Shown one piece after another: positions 34,376 to 43,065 of a DNA stretch of 64,000 bases (position 1 is the first letter of the stretch; the number at the start of each line of letters is the position of its first letter). Origin of the DNA: Cytophagaceae bacterium (lineage in GTDB: Bacteria; Bacteroidota; Bacteroidia; Cytophagales; Flexibacteraceae); contig CANGYH010000002.1 of NCBI GenBank assembly GCA_947458545.1, positions 186,001-250,000 on the forward strand, read 5' to 3'. Position numbers and translations under genes: made by a program. The notes under the pieces were generated by a model. That model saw only the letters and a program-made list of their open reading frames with translations. It was not told where the DNA came from and searched no databases.

Positions 34376-34616
34376 TTGCCTTGGCTGCCCGGTGGATGGC
34401 AGCCCCTTACAGAAGGCCAGAGGGTGCAATTCAGGTAGAAGCCACTACCGCAAGCCCCCGTTCCGCTGGATGGATGCGTGGGGGTTAGGGCGCTCACCGA
34501 CAGTTAGTTAATGGTTCTTTATTCTTCTATGGGCCCAGCTTAAAGGGTCGTGGTCTGGCACAGCCATGCTCTAGGGCAGCCCAGGGGGAAGGCAAAGCCA
34601 GCTGCCCCCGTCGTCA
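34376..34616. other. Structured intergenic segment, possible RNA
   Basis: This segment is free of the modules that fill the rest of the gap. It has several stems in a row: GGCTGCC/GGCAGCC (34383-34404), GGTAG/CTACC (34434-34449), CCCCC/GGGGG (34455-34484), and around 34570-34612 a C/G-rich hairpin holding GGCAAAGCC. It encodes no credible protein. It contains GGTGCAATTC, as in a cobalamin box, but the rest of that box is absent. It may be a structured RNA or the leader of the helicase gene; strand unknown. Confidence 0.3.
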
Positions 34617-34775
34617 GGAGAGTTTAGACAGGTATGTATGAAAGGCAAGGGTCTGGGCCTGGCAACGGGTCTGGGCCCTTCGCTTTTGGGGGAAATCTTG
34701 GCCCACCGACACAATTTGGCGGCAGGCTAACTTTAGCTTGCAGCAGGCAAGCCCCTGCCGCTGCTGCAAACCCCT

Positions 34776-37700
34776 ATGCTCCAACTGGTTACCGCCTCGG
34801 CCGGCGCCGGCAAAACCTACCGACTGTCTCAAGAATACATCAAACTTGCCCTGCAGGGGGCAAGCCCCAATGCTTTCAAGGGCATCCTGGCCGTAACCTT
34901 TACCCGCAAGGCCACGGCCGAAATCAAGGCCCGTATCCTCGAGCATCTGCGCGAGATGGAGCTGGGCAAAATGCCCTTACCCCTCCAGGGCCCTGCATAC
35001 ACCCCGGCGCTGGCAGGCAAGGTCCGCCGCGCCATCCTGGAGCAGTACGACGACTTTGCCGTCCTCACGCTTGATACATTTTTTCAGCGCATCATCCGCG
35101 CCTTTGCCCTGGAGCTAGGCCTGCCCGCCAACTACCAGGTAGAAGTGCGTACCGAAGACATCCAGCAGGCCATCGTAGAGCGCCTGCTGGGCAGAGACAC
35201 CGCCGCCGACGTGCAGACCCTGCGCCCCCTGCTCAAGCAACTCGTGCTAGAGCAGTTGGAAGACCAGGGCCGCTGGTCCATCCAGGGCCGCATACAAGGC
35301 TTTGCCGCACATCTTTTCACCACCCGGTTTGCAGCCCTGCTGCCTGCGCTCCAGGCCCAGTTCGGCGGCACAGACCTGCTCCACCTGCCCCAGGTCATCC
35401 GTCAAGAGCGCACCGCCCTGCAAGAGCAGTTGGTAGATCTTCAGCAACAGATAGACCTTATTTTTCTCGACCTTCAGAAGAATTTTCCAGATGTATTTGA
35501 GGCCCTTAACTACTCAAAGGGGTACGCCAAAAAACTCAAAAGTGAAGGCTGGGCCATATTGGCAGATGAATCAGGCTATGTCTTAAAGCTTCATCAAGCG
35601 CCTTACGAACTCGATTCTTACTTCAATACGAAGCGGCTTAAAACCGTAGAGCCAGCCCAGGCAGAGCGTGTTGCCAGCCAACTCGGCGACATCATAACAA
35701 AGCTGTGTGACCTGGTGCGGAAGAACCGGGCCTACTTCCTAACCCTAGACCTGCTAGACCAGCATCTCAAACTAACCCTTATCAATACCCTGCTGGCCCA
35801 CGAGCTGCAGGTCATCAAAGACGAGCGTAACCTATTCCTGCTCTTCCAACAGGCCGACTTCCTCAGCCGGCTGGCCCAAGAGAACCCCGCCTCCTTCATC
35901 TACGAAAAGCTCGGCACCCGCATCCGCCACTTCCTCATAGACGAAATGCAAGACACCAGCCACCAACAGTGGGAGGCCTTGCAACCCATGCTGGCAGACG
36001 CGCTGGCCGCGGGCCACCAAAGCCTCATCGTTGGCGACGTCAAACAGGCCATCTACCGCTGGCGCGAAGGCGACGCCGACCTGATGCTCAGCGGCATACA
36101 GGCCAGCCTGCCCAAAGGGTCTGTACAGCAAGAGGTGCTGGGCCACAACTACAGGAGCCTCGGCCAGATCATAGACTTCAACAACCGGCTCGTAGATACC
36201 TTTCCGCCCCGCCTCAGAGATGCCCTTACAGACCTTGCCCTCCAGCAAACCGATCTGCCCACTGATACCCAAGAGGCCATCGCCCAGGCAGCCAATCAAT
36301 TGGTGGCAGCCTACGACAACGGCCGCCAGACCCTGCCAGAAGACAAAGCCGAAGCGCGCAGGGGCCTGGGGTACGTTCAGCTAGAGTTTGCCGCCAAGCC
36401 GCCCAAAACCACCGCATCCGAGCCCGCAGCAGACCCAGACGACGAAGAAGCCCCCGATATGCCCCAGCTCCAGGCCCGCCTCCAGGCCTGGATAGACCAG
36501 GCCGCGGCGCTAGGCTACCGCCCCGGCCAGATCGGCATCCTCGTCCGTGGCAAGGTACAGGCTACTGCCGTAGCAGGGGCCCTGCTTGCCTTGCAAGGCG
36601 GGCCCCATGCAGAGCGCTACCTGTTCTCGTCAGAGCAGTCTCTGGCCGTGGCCCAGGCAAGTGTGGTGCGTTTCTTGGCCAGCCTTGGCCGTGTCGTCTG
36701 CGCCCCCTCAGACGTGCTCTCAATGGTGGCCGCCGTCCACGAGTACCACCTCTACCTCAAACCCCTGCTCGCCGGCAATACGGCTGCTGACCCAGACGCC
36801 GCCGCCGCTGCCGTGGCCGGTTTGCTCACCACCCCCTGGTATGGCGACAAAGACAAGGTAGGCTTGCATCAAATGCTAAACCAGTTGCCCGCAGGCCTGG
36901 CAGCCGCCTGGCCCGGGCTGGCCCGCCTGCCGGCAGAGGTTTGCCTGGCCAACCTGGCGGCAATCTGCCGCCTGAACGACGTCACATCCGAGCAAGGGTA
37001 CCTGCTGGCATTCTTAGAGGCTGTACAAGGCTACGCCGCCAAACACGGCCCATCGCTGGCAGGCTTTCTAGACTGGTGGGACGACAACGGCCCCAAGCGC
37101 TTCCTCAACCTGCCCCCCAGCGACGACGCCATGCAGCTCCTGACGATCCACAAATCCAAAGGCCTGGAGTTCGACGTCGTCTTGATACCCTTCGCCAACG
37201 AAGAAATTGAGCCGCGTAGCTTCAACAAAACCCTGCTCTGGCTAGACACCCCCAGCCCTGAGCGCTACCACGGCCTAAAGCTGGCTGCCTTCGAATACGG
37301 CACCAAGCTCAAGCACAGCGAGCTGGCCCGCCAGGCCTACCAAGAAACCGTCGCCCGTGCCCTCGATGTGCTCAACTTGGCCTATGTGGCCTGCACCCGG
37401 GCCGCGCGTATGCTCTTCATCCGCGCCAAAAAGCCGTCTGATACTTTCTTGACGGGGAAAAAAACCGGCCTGCCCCACCTCAACGAGCTCTTCTACGAGT
37501 TGGCCAACGCCCCCGCCGCTGGCGCCACCCCGCTAGACCTGCCCGAGGCCGACACCTTTGTCGCCTATGCCTGGGGCAGTCCCATCGGGCCAGACGGAGA
37601 AGTGCGCGCCCAGGTGCCCCGGCAAGCCATCCAGGTGCACCTGCCTAAACCCAAACCCCCAGCACCCGCCCCCACAATCCCAGAGCTAGACCTTGCCACC

Positions 37701-38159
37701 GGCCTGCTGCCCGACCATGAGCTGCAGGCCCGCATCCTCCGCCGCTGGTCGCTAGAGGGCGAGCCAACGGCCCAGGTCCGTTACCAGCTCCTGGCAGATG
37801 GGCTCATCACACACACGCAATGGGCCAGGGCCCTGCAGGCCGTGCGCACCCTCGTAGCAACACCGGCGATGGCAGCGCTCTTTGGCCCCGCCCCGCAGGC
37901 AAGCCTGCTGCTAGAGCCCAACCTGGCCCTGCCAGATGGTACGCTTCTGCAGCCCCAGCGCCTGCTGCTGCATCCCGACCATACCGACGTCGTGGCCATT
38001 GCTGCCAACCCTGCCGAAGCCCAGGCCGCGCGCCCGGCCCTGGCCCGGGCCGCGCAGGCGTTGGTTAAGCTGGGCAAGCCACAAGTGCGCGCCTGGCTGA
38101 CCCTTTTAGACCCCCTTACTGTTGAAGAAGTAGCCCCCGAGCCCGCCCTGGCCACCTAA
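34776..38159 (+). CDS. UvrD/RecB-type helicase (AddA-like) with a degenerate nuclease end
   Basis: The 1127-residue SF1 helicase has motif I ASAGAGKTYRL at the N-terminus, 'GILAVTFTRKATAEIKARI', motif II LIDEMQDTSHQQWEAL, 'GDVKQAIYRWREGD', 'LTIHKSKGLEFDVVLIPF' and 'NLAYVACTRAARMLF'. This is the AddA/RecB lineage, which resects double-strand ends with a nuclease partner. The final 100 residues look like a RecB-type nuclease domain whose active-site residues are lost: the segments 'DGTLLQPQRLLLH' and 'DVVAIAANPA' stand where RPDR and DxK are expected. An AT-richer stretch lies at about 35440-35680. No AddB-like gene is adjacent. The ATG at 34776 fits. Confidence 0.87.
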   Translation: MLQLVTASAGAGKTYRLSQEYIKLALQGASPNAFKGILAVTFTRKATAEIKARILEHLREMELGKMPLPLQGPAYTPALAGKVRRAILEQYDDFAVLTLDTFFQRIIRAFALELGLPANYQVEVRTEDIQQAIVERLLGRDTAADVQTLRPLLKQLVLEQLEDQGRWSIQGRIQGFAAHLFTTRFAALLPALQAQFGGTDLLHLPQVIRQERTALQEQLVDLQQQIDLIFLDLQKNFPDVFEALNYSKGYAKKLKSEGWAILADESGYVLKLHQAPYELDSYFNTKRLKTVEPAQAERVASQLGDIITKLCDLVRKNRAYFLTLDLLDQHLKLTLINTLLAHELQVIKDERNLFLLFQQADFLSRLAQENPASFIYEKLGTRIRHFLIDEMQDTSHQQWEALQPMLADALAAGHQSLIVGDVKQAIYRWREGDADLMLSGIQASLPKGSVQQEVLGHNYRSLGQIIDFNNRLVDTFPPRLRDALTDLALQQTDLPTDTQEAIAQAANQLVAAYDNGRQTLPEDKAEARRGLGYVQLEFAAKPPKTTASEPAADPDDEEAPDMPQLQARLQAWIDQAAALGYRPGQIGILVRGKVQATAVAGALLALQGGPHAERYLFSSEQSLAVAQASVVRFLASLGRVVCAPSDVLSMVAAVHEYHLYLKPLLAGNTAADPDAAAAAVAGLLTTPWYGDKDKVGLHQMLNQLPAGLAAAWPGLARLPAEVCLANLAAICRLNDVTSEQGYLLAFLEAVQGYAAKHGPSLAGFLDWWDDNGPKRFLNLPPSDDAMQLLTIHKSKGLEFDVVLIPFANEEIEPRSFNKTLLWLDTPSPERYHGLKLAAFEYGTKLKHSELARQAYQETVARALDVLNLAYVACTRAARMLFIRAKKPSDTFLTGKKTGLPHLNELFYELANAPAAGATPLDLPEADTFVAYAWGSPIGPDGEVRAQVPRQAIQVHLPKPKPPAPAPTIPELDLATGLLPDHELQARILRRWSLEGEPTAQVRYQLLADGLITHTQWARALQAVRTLVATPAMAALFGPAPQASLLLEPNLALPDGTLLQPQRLLLHPDHTDVVAIAANPAEAQAARPALARAAQALVKLGKPQVRAWLTLLDPLTVEEVAPEPALAT

Positions 38160-38192
38160 GGCCAAGGCCCACACCGGCGCTACCTTTCAGCT

Positions 38193-39674
38193 TTGGTAAT
38201 CGAGCAAATCTTGGAGCAACAACGCGAGCGTGCCCGCAACCCCCGCAGCCTGAGCCACCAGTTGATGGCTGCCTTTTTGGCCAAAAGCCAATTTGCCCTT
38301 ACCGACGACCAAAGCCGAGCCCTGGCACAGGTGGCAGACTTCTTGGCCGACGACTCTGGCCGCCGCCGCGTTTTCGTGCTCAAAGGCTACGCGGGCACGG
38401 GCAAGACGACGCTCGTCTCGCTCATCACCCAGACGATCAAGCGCTTCGGCATCAGCCCTTATATGATGGCTCCCACCGGCCGGGCGGCCAAGGTCATGTC
38501 CACCTACAGCCATCGGGCAGCATTTACCATCCACCGCACCATCTTCCGCAAGGCTGGCGACGGGACGGCCGGGTTTGGCGCCGTGGCCCGCAATTACAAC
38601 CGCAACACGCTCTTTGTGGTAGACGAGGCCTCCATGATAGCCTGCCAAGGCTCAGACAACCTGCTGGCCCCGCTGCTGGAGTATGTCTTCGAGCACGATG
38701 AGAACAAGCTCCTCCTCGTCGGAGACGATGCCCAGTTGCCGCCCGTCTCCCAGCCCGACAGCCTCGCCCTCGATGCCAGGTGGCTCGAGTACAACTACCA
38801 CATGCCCGTAGAGGGTGCCCAGCTCACGCAGGTCATCCGCCAGCAGGCCGAGTCTGGCATCCTGGCCAATGCCACCGCCCTGCGCAACCACCTTATGGCC
38901 GGGCGCATGCAGGTCAGCTTCCACACAAAGCCCTATCCAGACTGCTTCAGCATGACGGGCGAGCGCATCCAGGAGGGGGTTGAGTATGCATACAATAAGT
39001 TTGGGGTAGAGAACACGCTCATCATCACCCGCAGCAACAAGATGGCCGCCCAGTTTAACCAGGCCATCCGCCGAGGCCTGCTCCATTTCGAGAACGAGCT
39101 GGATGCCGGAGACCTGGTCATGGTCGTGCGCAACAACTACGCCTATGCCGAGGCCGCCGGGGCCGCAGGCTTTCTGGCCAACGGAGACTTTGCCCGCATC
39201 CGCCGCGTGCGCCGCTTCGAGGAAATGCTCGGCCTCAAGTTTGCCGACGTAGAGCTAGAACTGGTGGACTACCCCGAGCAGCAACCCTTTGAGGCCAAGG
39301 TGCTTATGGACGTCCTCTATTCCGACAAGGCCAACCTCCCCCGCGAGCAGGCCGATGCCCTCTACCAGGCCGTGCTGGCAGACTACCCCGAGGCCACCAC
39401 CAAAAAAGACCGCGACAAGGCCCTGCGAGAAGACCCCTATTACAACGCCCTCCAGATAAAGTTTGCCTACGTGCTCACCTGCCACAAATCGCAAGGCGGC
39501 CAGTGGGACGCCGTCTTCGTAGATCAAGGCTACATGCCCGACGCCACCGTCACTGTAGACTATCAGCGCTGGCTCTACACCGCCGTAACCCGCGCCCGCA
39601 AAGAGCTTTTCCTGGTCAACTTCCAAGAGGCCTTCTACGACGAGGCCGCCTTCAAAGAATCCCTCCTCGGCTAG
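38193..39674 (+). CDS. SF1 DNA helicase (RecD/Pif1-like)
   Basis: The 493-residue protein shows 'TDDQSRALAQVADFLADD', motif I VLKGYAGTGKTTLVSLI near residue 65, 'APTGRAAKVMS', motif II VVDEASMIA, 'LLVGDDAQLPPV' (motif III), and the C-terminal 'CHKSQGGQWDAVFVD' and 'WLYTAVTRARKELFLV'. This is the RecD2/Pif1-type 5'-3' helicase fold, probably acting in DNA repair or replication. It starts 33 bases after the AddA-like gene. There is no suitable ATG; the TTG at 38193 is the likely start, and a TACCTTTC element 5 bases before it hints at a leaderless message of its own. Confidence 0.87.
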   Translation: MVIEQILEQQRERARNPRSLSHQLMAAFLAKSQFALTDDQSRALAQVADFLADDSGRRRVFVLKGYAGTGKTTLVSLITQTIKRFGISPYMMAPTGRAAKVMSTYSHRAAFTIHRTIFRKAGDGTAGFGAVARNYNRNTLFVVDEASMIACQGSDNLLAPLLEYVFEHDENKLLLVGDDAQLPPVSQPDSLALDARWLEYNYHMPVEGAQLTQVIRQQAESGILANATALRNHLMAGRMQVSFHTKPYPDCFSMTGERIQEGVEYAYNKFGVENTLIITRSNKMAAQFNQAIRRGLLHFENELDAGDLVMVVRNNYAYAEAAGAAGFLANGDFARIRRVRRFEEMLGLKFADVELELVDYPEQQPFEAKVLMDVLYSDKANLPREQADALYQAVLADYPEATTKKDRDKALREDPYYNALQIKFAYVLTCHKSQGGQWDAVFVDQGYMPDATVTVDYQRWLYTAVTRARKELFLVNFQEAFYDEAAFKESLLG

Positions 39675-39685
39675 GGGAGCCCTGC

Positions 39686-40426
39686 CTAAAAAAGCCCGCT
39701 TGCCGCCTTGTGCGCCTCTAGCGTAGCGGCCAGGGCAGCCTGGCTGCAGGGCCTAAAGCCCGCCCCAGGGCTTAGCAGATCTATGTATCGGGCCCCGGGC
39801 AGGTTGGCCAGAGCCTCCAGCTCGTGGGTGGCCACCAGCAGTGTCTTGCCCATCTCTGTACACAGGCGCTCCATCAGTCCAAAAAGGTAGGCACGTCGCG
39901 CGGCGTCCAGGTGCTGGGTGGGTTCGTCCAACAGCCATAGGTCACCGTTTTGCACCAGCCCTTGTGCCAGCCAGACCATCTGCCGCTCGCCCCCGCTCAG
40001 GGTGCCCATCCATTGTGCTGGGGGGCGTGCAAAGCCAATGTCTGCCAGGGCTTTTCGCGCCAGGGCATAGTCGGCCTGGCCCAAGGGTTGTGTCCAGTGC
40101 AGATGTGGCAGCCTGCCCAGCGCCACCAGGTCTAGCGCCGGCAGCTCTGCCGGGCTGCTGGGGTGCTGGGGCAGATACACCAGTTGGCGCGCCCGCGCCC
40201 GCTTGGGCATGGCCCCAGGCCCATAAAGCGGCGCACCACCAAGTAATATCTCGCCCTTGCCAGGTGGCAGCAGCCCGGCCAGCATCAGCAGCAGCGTACT
40301 CTTGCCTGCCCCGTTGGGCCCCGTCAGAAAGTGCAGCCCGGGCCCCTCCACCGCAAAAGAAAGGTCCGCCACCAGGATACGCTCCCCGCGGCGGACCTCC
40401 AACCGGCTCACTTGCAACAGGCTCAT
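39686..40426 (-). CDS. ABC transporter ATP-binding protein (FecE/BtuD/HmuV-like)
   Basis: The 246-residue ATPase has Walker A GPNGAGKST, the Q-loop region 'LVYLPQHPSSPAELPALDLVALGRLPHL', the signature LSGGERQ, Walker B LWLLDEPTQHLD and the H-loop 'LLVATHELEAL'. The 'DLVALGR' segment is typical of ATPases of iron-siderophore, haem and B12 importers. No permease or binding-protein gene is adjacent, so its membrane partner must be elsewhere. It lies 28 bases after the DUF2795 gene on the same strand and is convergent with the SF1 helicase gene. Confidence 0.88.
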   Translation of the reverse strand: MSLLQVSRLEVRRGERILVADLSFAVEGPGLHFLTGPNGAGKSTLLLMLAGLLPPGKGEILLGGAPLYGPGAMPKRARARQLVYLPQHPSSPAELPALDLVALGRLPHLHWTQPLGQADYALARKALADIGFARPPAQWMGTLSGGERQMVWLAQGLVQNGDLWLLDEPTQHLDAARRAYLFGLMERLCTEMGKTLLVATHELEALANLPGARYIDLLSPGAGFRPCSQAALAATLEAHKAASGLF

Positions 40427-40454
40427 TACCTGCTCCCTGTGCCTGGTATTGTGC

Positions 40455-40676
40455 CTAGTATTCGTCTTCGTTAAAGAAGAAGTCGTCTTTGGTCGGATAA
40501 TCCGGCCAGATCTCTTCGATGCTTTCGTAGGGTTGGCCGTCGTCTTCCAGTTCAGAGAGGTTCTCCATCACCTCGGCAGGCGCGCCCGAGCGGATCGAGT
40601 AATCAATAAGCTCGTCTTTGGTGGCAGGCCAGGGAGCGTCTTCCAGGTAAGAGGCAAGTTCTAATGTCCAGTACAT
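40455..40676 (-). CDS. DUF2795 domain protein
   Basis: The 73-residue acidic protein is MYWTLELASYLEDAPWPATK followed by 'DELIDYSIRSGAPAEVMENLSELEDD' and an acidic, aromatic end (DDFFFNEDEY). This is a very conserved small protein of Bacteroidota with the DUF2795 fold; its function is unknown. It has its own consensus promoter (40740-40769) and is followed by the ABC ATPase gene. Confidence 0.88.
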   Translation of the reverse strand: MYWTLELASYLEDAPWPATKDELIDYSIRSGAPAEVMENLSELEDDGQPYESIEEIWPDYPTKDDFFFNEDEY

Positions 40677-40739
40677 GGGCAGGCAGTATAGAGGATGCTA
40701 CGTGAATCTTAAACAGTTAAGGTCGCCCCAAAAGGCGTG

Positions 40740-40769
40740 CAAAAGTATATGCCCGGCAACAATATGCAA
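40740..40769 (-). promoter_or_regulatory. Promoter of the DUF2795-ABC operon
   Basis: The minus strand reads TTG (40769-40767), a 19-base spacer, then TACTTTTG (40747-40740), an excellent match to the Bacteroidota consensus. The DUF2795 ATG is 63 bases downstream. Confidence 0.7.
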
Positions 40770-40829
40770 GCCCTGCTGCCTGTAATTTTCCAAGCCAGGC
40801 CTGTAAATAGCCTGCAACAGGCAAAAAAT

Positions 40830-42167
40830 CTACCGGCTGCCGATTTTGCTTTGCCAGGCTTGGGCTGCAAGTTGCACCCCATCTGCCAGGGCCGCAAAGC
40901 TCCGTACCGGAAAGGCCCGCCGCGCCTCGCGGTTAAACGGCAGGTACGCCTCCTTGCCCTCGGCGGCGATGCGGCGGGCTACCTGGCCCAACCCTGCTGC
41001 CGATGTAATCTTGTTGGCCCCGGGTACGTCGCCCAGGTACTTGTCGTTCTGGTACTGGTGCACAAAGGGCCACAGCGCCAGCTTGGCGGCATCCTTGTCG
41101 GCGGCAAAGCGCTCCAGATCTACCAGAAAGCTGGGTGTATCCACAAAGCAGGCCTCCAGCCCCAGGGTGGTGCCCATGTGCAGAAAGGCTTCTGCGTGGT
41201 AGATGGAGGCAAACTTCTCGGCAATCTGCTCCTCCGTCACAGAGAGGTTCGTCTTAGAGCGGAAGGCATCGTCTAAGATCACGTTGGGCTCCGCGCGCAG
41301 CGTCTCGTAGTGGTGCCAGGCCCGCAGCACGGGGTAAGGGCGCACCACCAGCCGCCAGTCGGGCATGGCCGTGGCCAGGGCGCGGGCCAGCTCGCGGGCA
41401 ACGCCTACCTCTGCCTCCACCAAATCCGGAATCCCGATGGCACAACCGAAGTAGATGTACCGCTCCGCCCATTTGCGCGGCGTCTGTGCCAGCAGCGCCG
41501 GGGCGGCATACCGATCCACATAGCCAAACTGATTGGCCCCCAGCACCTCAATCGCCTGCCGAGGAATCCCCTGCAACTCCACCAGGTCGTCGGCCATACC
41601 TTGGCTCCAGGCCAGGTAACGCGCCCGCTTGGTGTAGCGGATGTGCTTGCAGGGATGGTCCCAGCTATAGACGTAGATAGACACAGGCCGCTGCTCGCGC
41701 ACCAGCCTGGCCAGCAGGTAGTTGTCGGCAATGTCCGTAAAGCAGAAGAATGCGTCAATGCCGCTCAGGTCTGTCTGCCCGCTGTAGGTCAGGTTGTTCA
41801 GGTAGCGGTCGTAGCTCAGCCAGGCAGGTAGGCGCATCCGCCAGCGCAGCCGGGCCAGCGCCCGCTGGCGCACGGCGGCATCCGGGTTTATGGAGATTTT
41901 GAATATCTCCATCAGGTAAAAGTTCTGCCTGCTCTTGGGCAGGCGCCCAAACTGCAGAAAGAGCCTGTCCCACAAGGCATTGCTTGCCGAGGCTACCCGC
42001 TCTCGCACCAGCCGAATCTGGCACCCGGCCGGGGCCATCTCGCGTATCTGGGCCTCGTCTTCGGGCCGCACGAGCAACACGATCGTATGCCGCTGCACCA
42101 GCTCGGCCAGCAGCACCCGCACATCGTTGCGGAAGTCAAAGAAATGAACAGCGAAGGCCAGCGTCAT
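40830..42167 (-). CDS. Putative surface-glycan transferase, family not recognised
   Basis: The 445-residue protein lacks a signal peptide and membrane segments. Its N-terminal half looks like a nucleotide-binding fold (MTLAFAVHFFDFRNDVRVLL, 'HTIVLLVRPEDEAQIREMA'), and the second half has 'WRLVVRPYPVLRAWHHYETL', 'EEQIAEKFASIYHAEAFLHM' and 'GTTLGLEACFVDTPSFLVDL'. The Gly-Thr-Thr-Leu-Gly-x-Glu motif recalls the donor-binding end of GT-B and CDP-glycerol-type transferases. Neighbours are an acyltransferase and a sugar oxidoreductase, so a role in surface polysaccharide synthesis is plausible. I cannot assign a family. Confidence 0.6.
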   Translation of the reverse strand: MTLAFAVHFFDFRNDVRVLLAELVQRHTIVLLVRPEDEAQIREMAPAGCQIRLVRERVASASNALWDRLFLQFGRLPKSRQNFYLMEIFKISINPDAAVRQRALARLRWRMRLPAWLSYDRYLNNLTYSGQTDLSGIDAFFCFTDIADNYLLARLVREQRPVSIYVYSWDHPCKHIRYTKRARYLAWSQGMADDLVELQGIPRQAIEVLGANQFGYVDRYAAPALLAQTPRKWAERYIYFGCAIGIPDLVEAEVGVARELARALATAMPDWRLVVRPYPVLRAWHHYETLRAEPNVILDDAFRSKTNLSVTEEQIAEKFASIYHAEAFLHMGTTLGLEACFVDTPSFLVDLERFAADKDAAKLALWPFVHQYQNDKYLGDVPGANKITSAAGLGQVARRIAAEGKEAYLPFNREARRAFPVRSFAALADGVQLAAQAWQSKIGSR

Positions 42168-42179
42168 AGAGCTTAGGTA

Positions 42180-42240
42180 CTTGGTTCCCCCCCCTCGCCC
42201 CAGCAGGGGGAGAGGGGGGAGGGGAGTGAGGGGGTGCTTC
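42180..42240. repeat. G/C-run dyad (module D copy)
   Basis: CCCCCCCCTCGCCCC and GGGGGAGAGGGGGGAGGGG face each other around AGCA. It lies between two minus-strand genes, has no terminal repeats and encodes nothing. Confidence 0.5.
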
Positions 42241-42316
42241 CCTGCCGAGAATACACCTCAGAAACTCGGACTTTAGGATTGCAGGATTTTAAGGTCAGTC
42301 GTACGCATCCCAAAGT

Positions 42317-42853
42317 CTAGATAAAAAACGGCCTGTAAGGCTTGCGCGGATTTTGCCGCTCTGGCCGGATGCCGATGGGCCGGGCAGGCACCCCGCCGAC
42401 GATCGTCCACGGAGGTACAGACTTGGTGACGACGGCCCCGCTGGCCACTACGCACCCCCGCCCCAGCGTAACACCCGGCAGGATGATCGCCCGGTTGCCA
42501 ATCCAGACAAAGTCTTCGATCACAACAGGCCCGCCCTTCGTGGCAAAGTCGGCATCAGCCGGGTCATGCTCAAGTGTCCAGATGTTGACCTGCGGCGCAA
42601 TGTCCACATCGGCACCGATGGTGATGGCCCCACCCCGGCTATCGAGCAGGCAGTCTGGGTTGATGTTGCTTCGAGCCCCGATAGCAATGTCTGCCAACTT
42701 CCGCAAATGCAGGCCCATCATCACATTGGCGGCAGGCCCCAGCGCGATGAAGCGCCGGTACCAGGCATGGCGCACCCTCCGGCTCGGGCAATAGGCCACA
42801 TACCGGTTGGTAAACCACCGCACCACCGCCCGCACCCGAGAGCTCTGCATCAT
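42317..42853 (-). CDS. Hexapeptide-repeat acyltransferase (CatB/WbbJ-like)
   Basis: The 178-residue protein has a basic N-terminal segment (VRAVVRWFTNRYVAYCPSRR) and then left-handed beta-helix repeats: 'LADIAIGARSNINPDCLLDS', 'AITIGADVDIAPQVNIWTLE', 'VVIEDFVWIGNRAIILPGVT', 'LGRGCVVASGAVVTKSVPPW' and the closing 'IVGGVPARPIGIR'. The active-site His is expected in 'TLEHDPADADFATKGGP'. These enzymes acetylate sugars or similar acceptors. It shares its strand with the glycan genes on both sides. Confidence 0.88.
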   Translation of the reverse strand: MMQSSRVRAVVRWFTNRYVAYCPSRRVRHAWYRRFIALGPAANVMMGLHLRKLADIAIGARSNINPDCLLDSRGGAITIGADVDIAPQVNIWTLEHDPADADFATKGGPVVIEDFVWIGNRAIILPGVTLGRGCVVASGAVVTKSVPPWTIVGGVPARPIGIRPERQNPRKPYRPFFI

Positions 42854-42931
42854 CTATCTACGCCAATAAAACTTGAATGGTAAACTAAACTCCACCTCTC
42901 CCCTGGCGACAAGTCCAAGGTCTCGGCTTTC

Positions 42932-43036
42932 TGCTCCCCCTCTCCCCAAGAGGGGGAGAGGGGGTTGGGGGGTGAGGGGGTGCTTCCTATGCACAGGGGG
43001 TTTGGCCGGGGGATGAGGGGGTGCTCCCCACGCACA
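42932..43036. repeat. G/C-run dyad (module D copy)
   Basis: CCCCCTCTCCCC and GGGGGAGAGGGGG are separated by AAGA and followed by two tandem copies of a GGGGTGAGGGGGTGCTYCCY-type tail. It occupies part of the 212-base gap between the acyltransferase and Gfo/Idh/MocA genes. Confidence 0.5.
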
Positions 43037-43065
43037 CAAGGCCTAGGCAGCGGAATAACTGGTTG

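Noticed and set aside
34380-34490. Possible cobalamin riboswitch (GGTGCAATTC)
   Set aside because: The remaining conserved parts of the box (GCCACTGT-type end, paired outer stem) are missing, and the downstream gene is a helicase.
34300-34620. Possible RNase P RNA, tmRNA or SRP RNA
   Set aside because: None of their conserved cores is present in either strand; only generic stems are seen.
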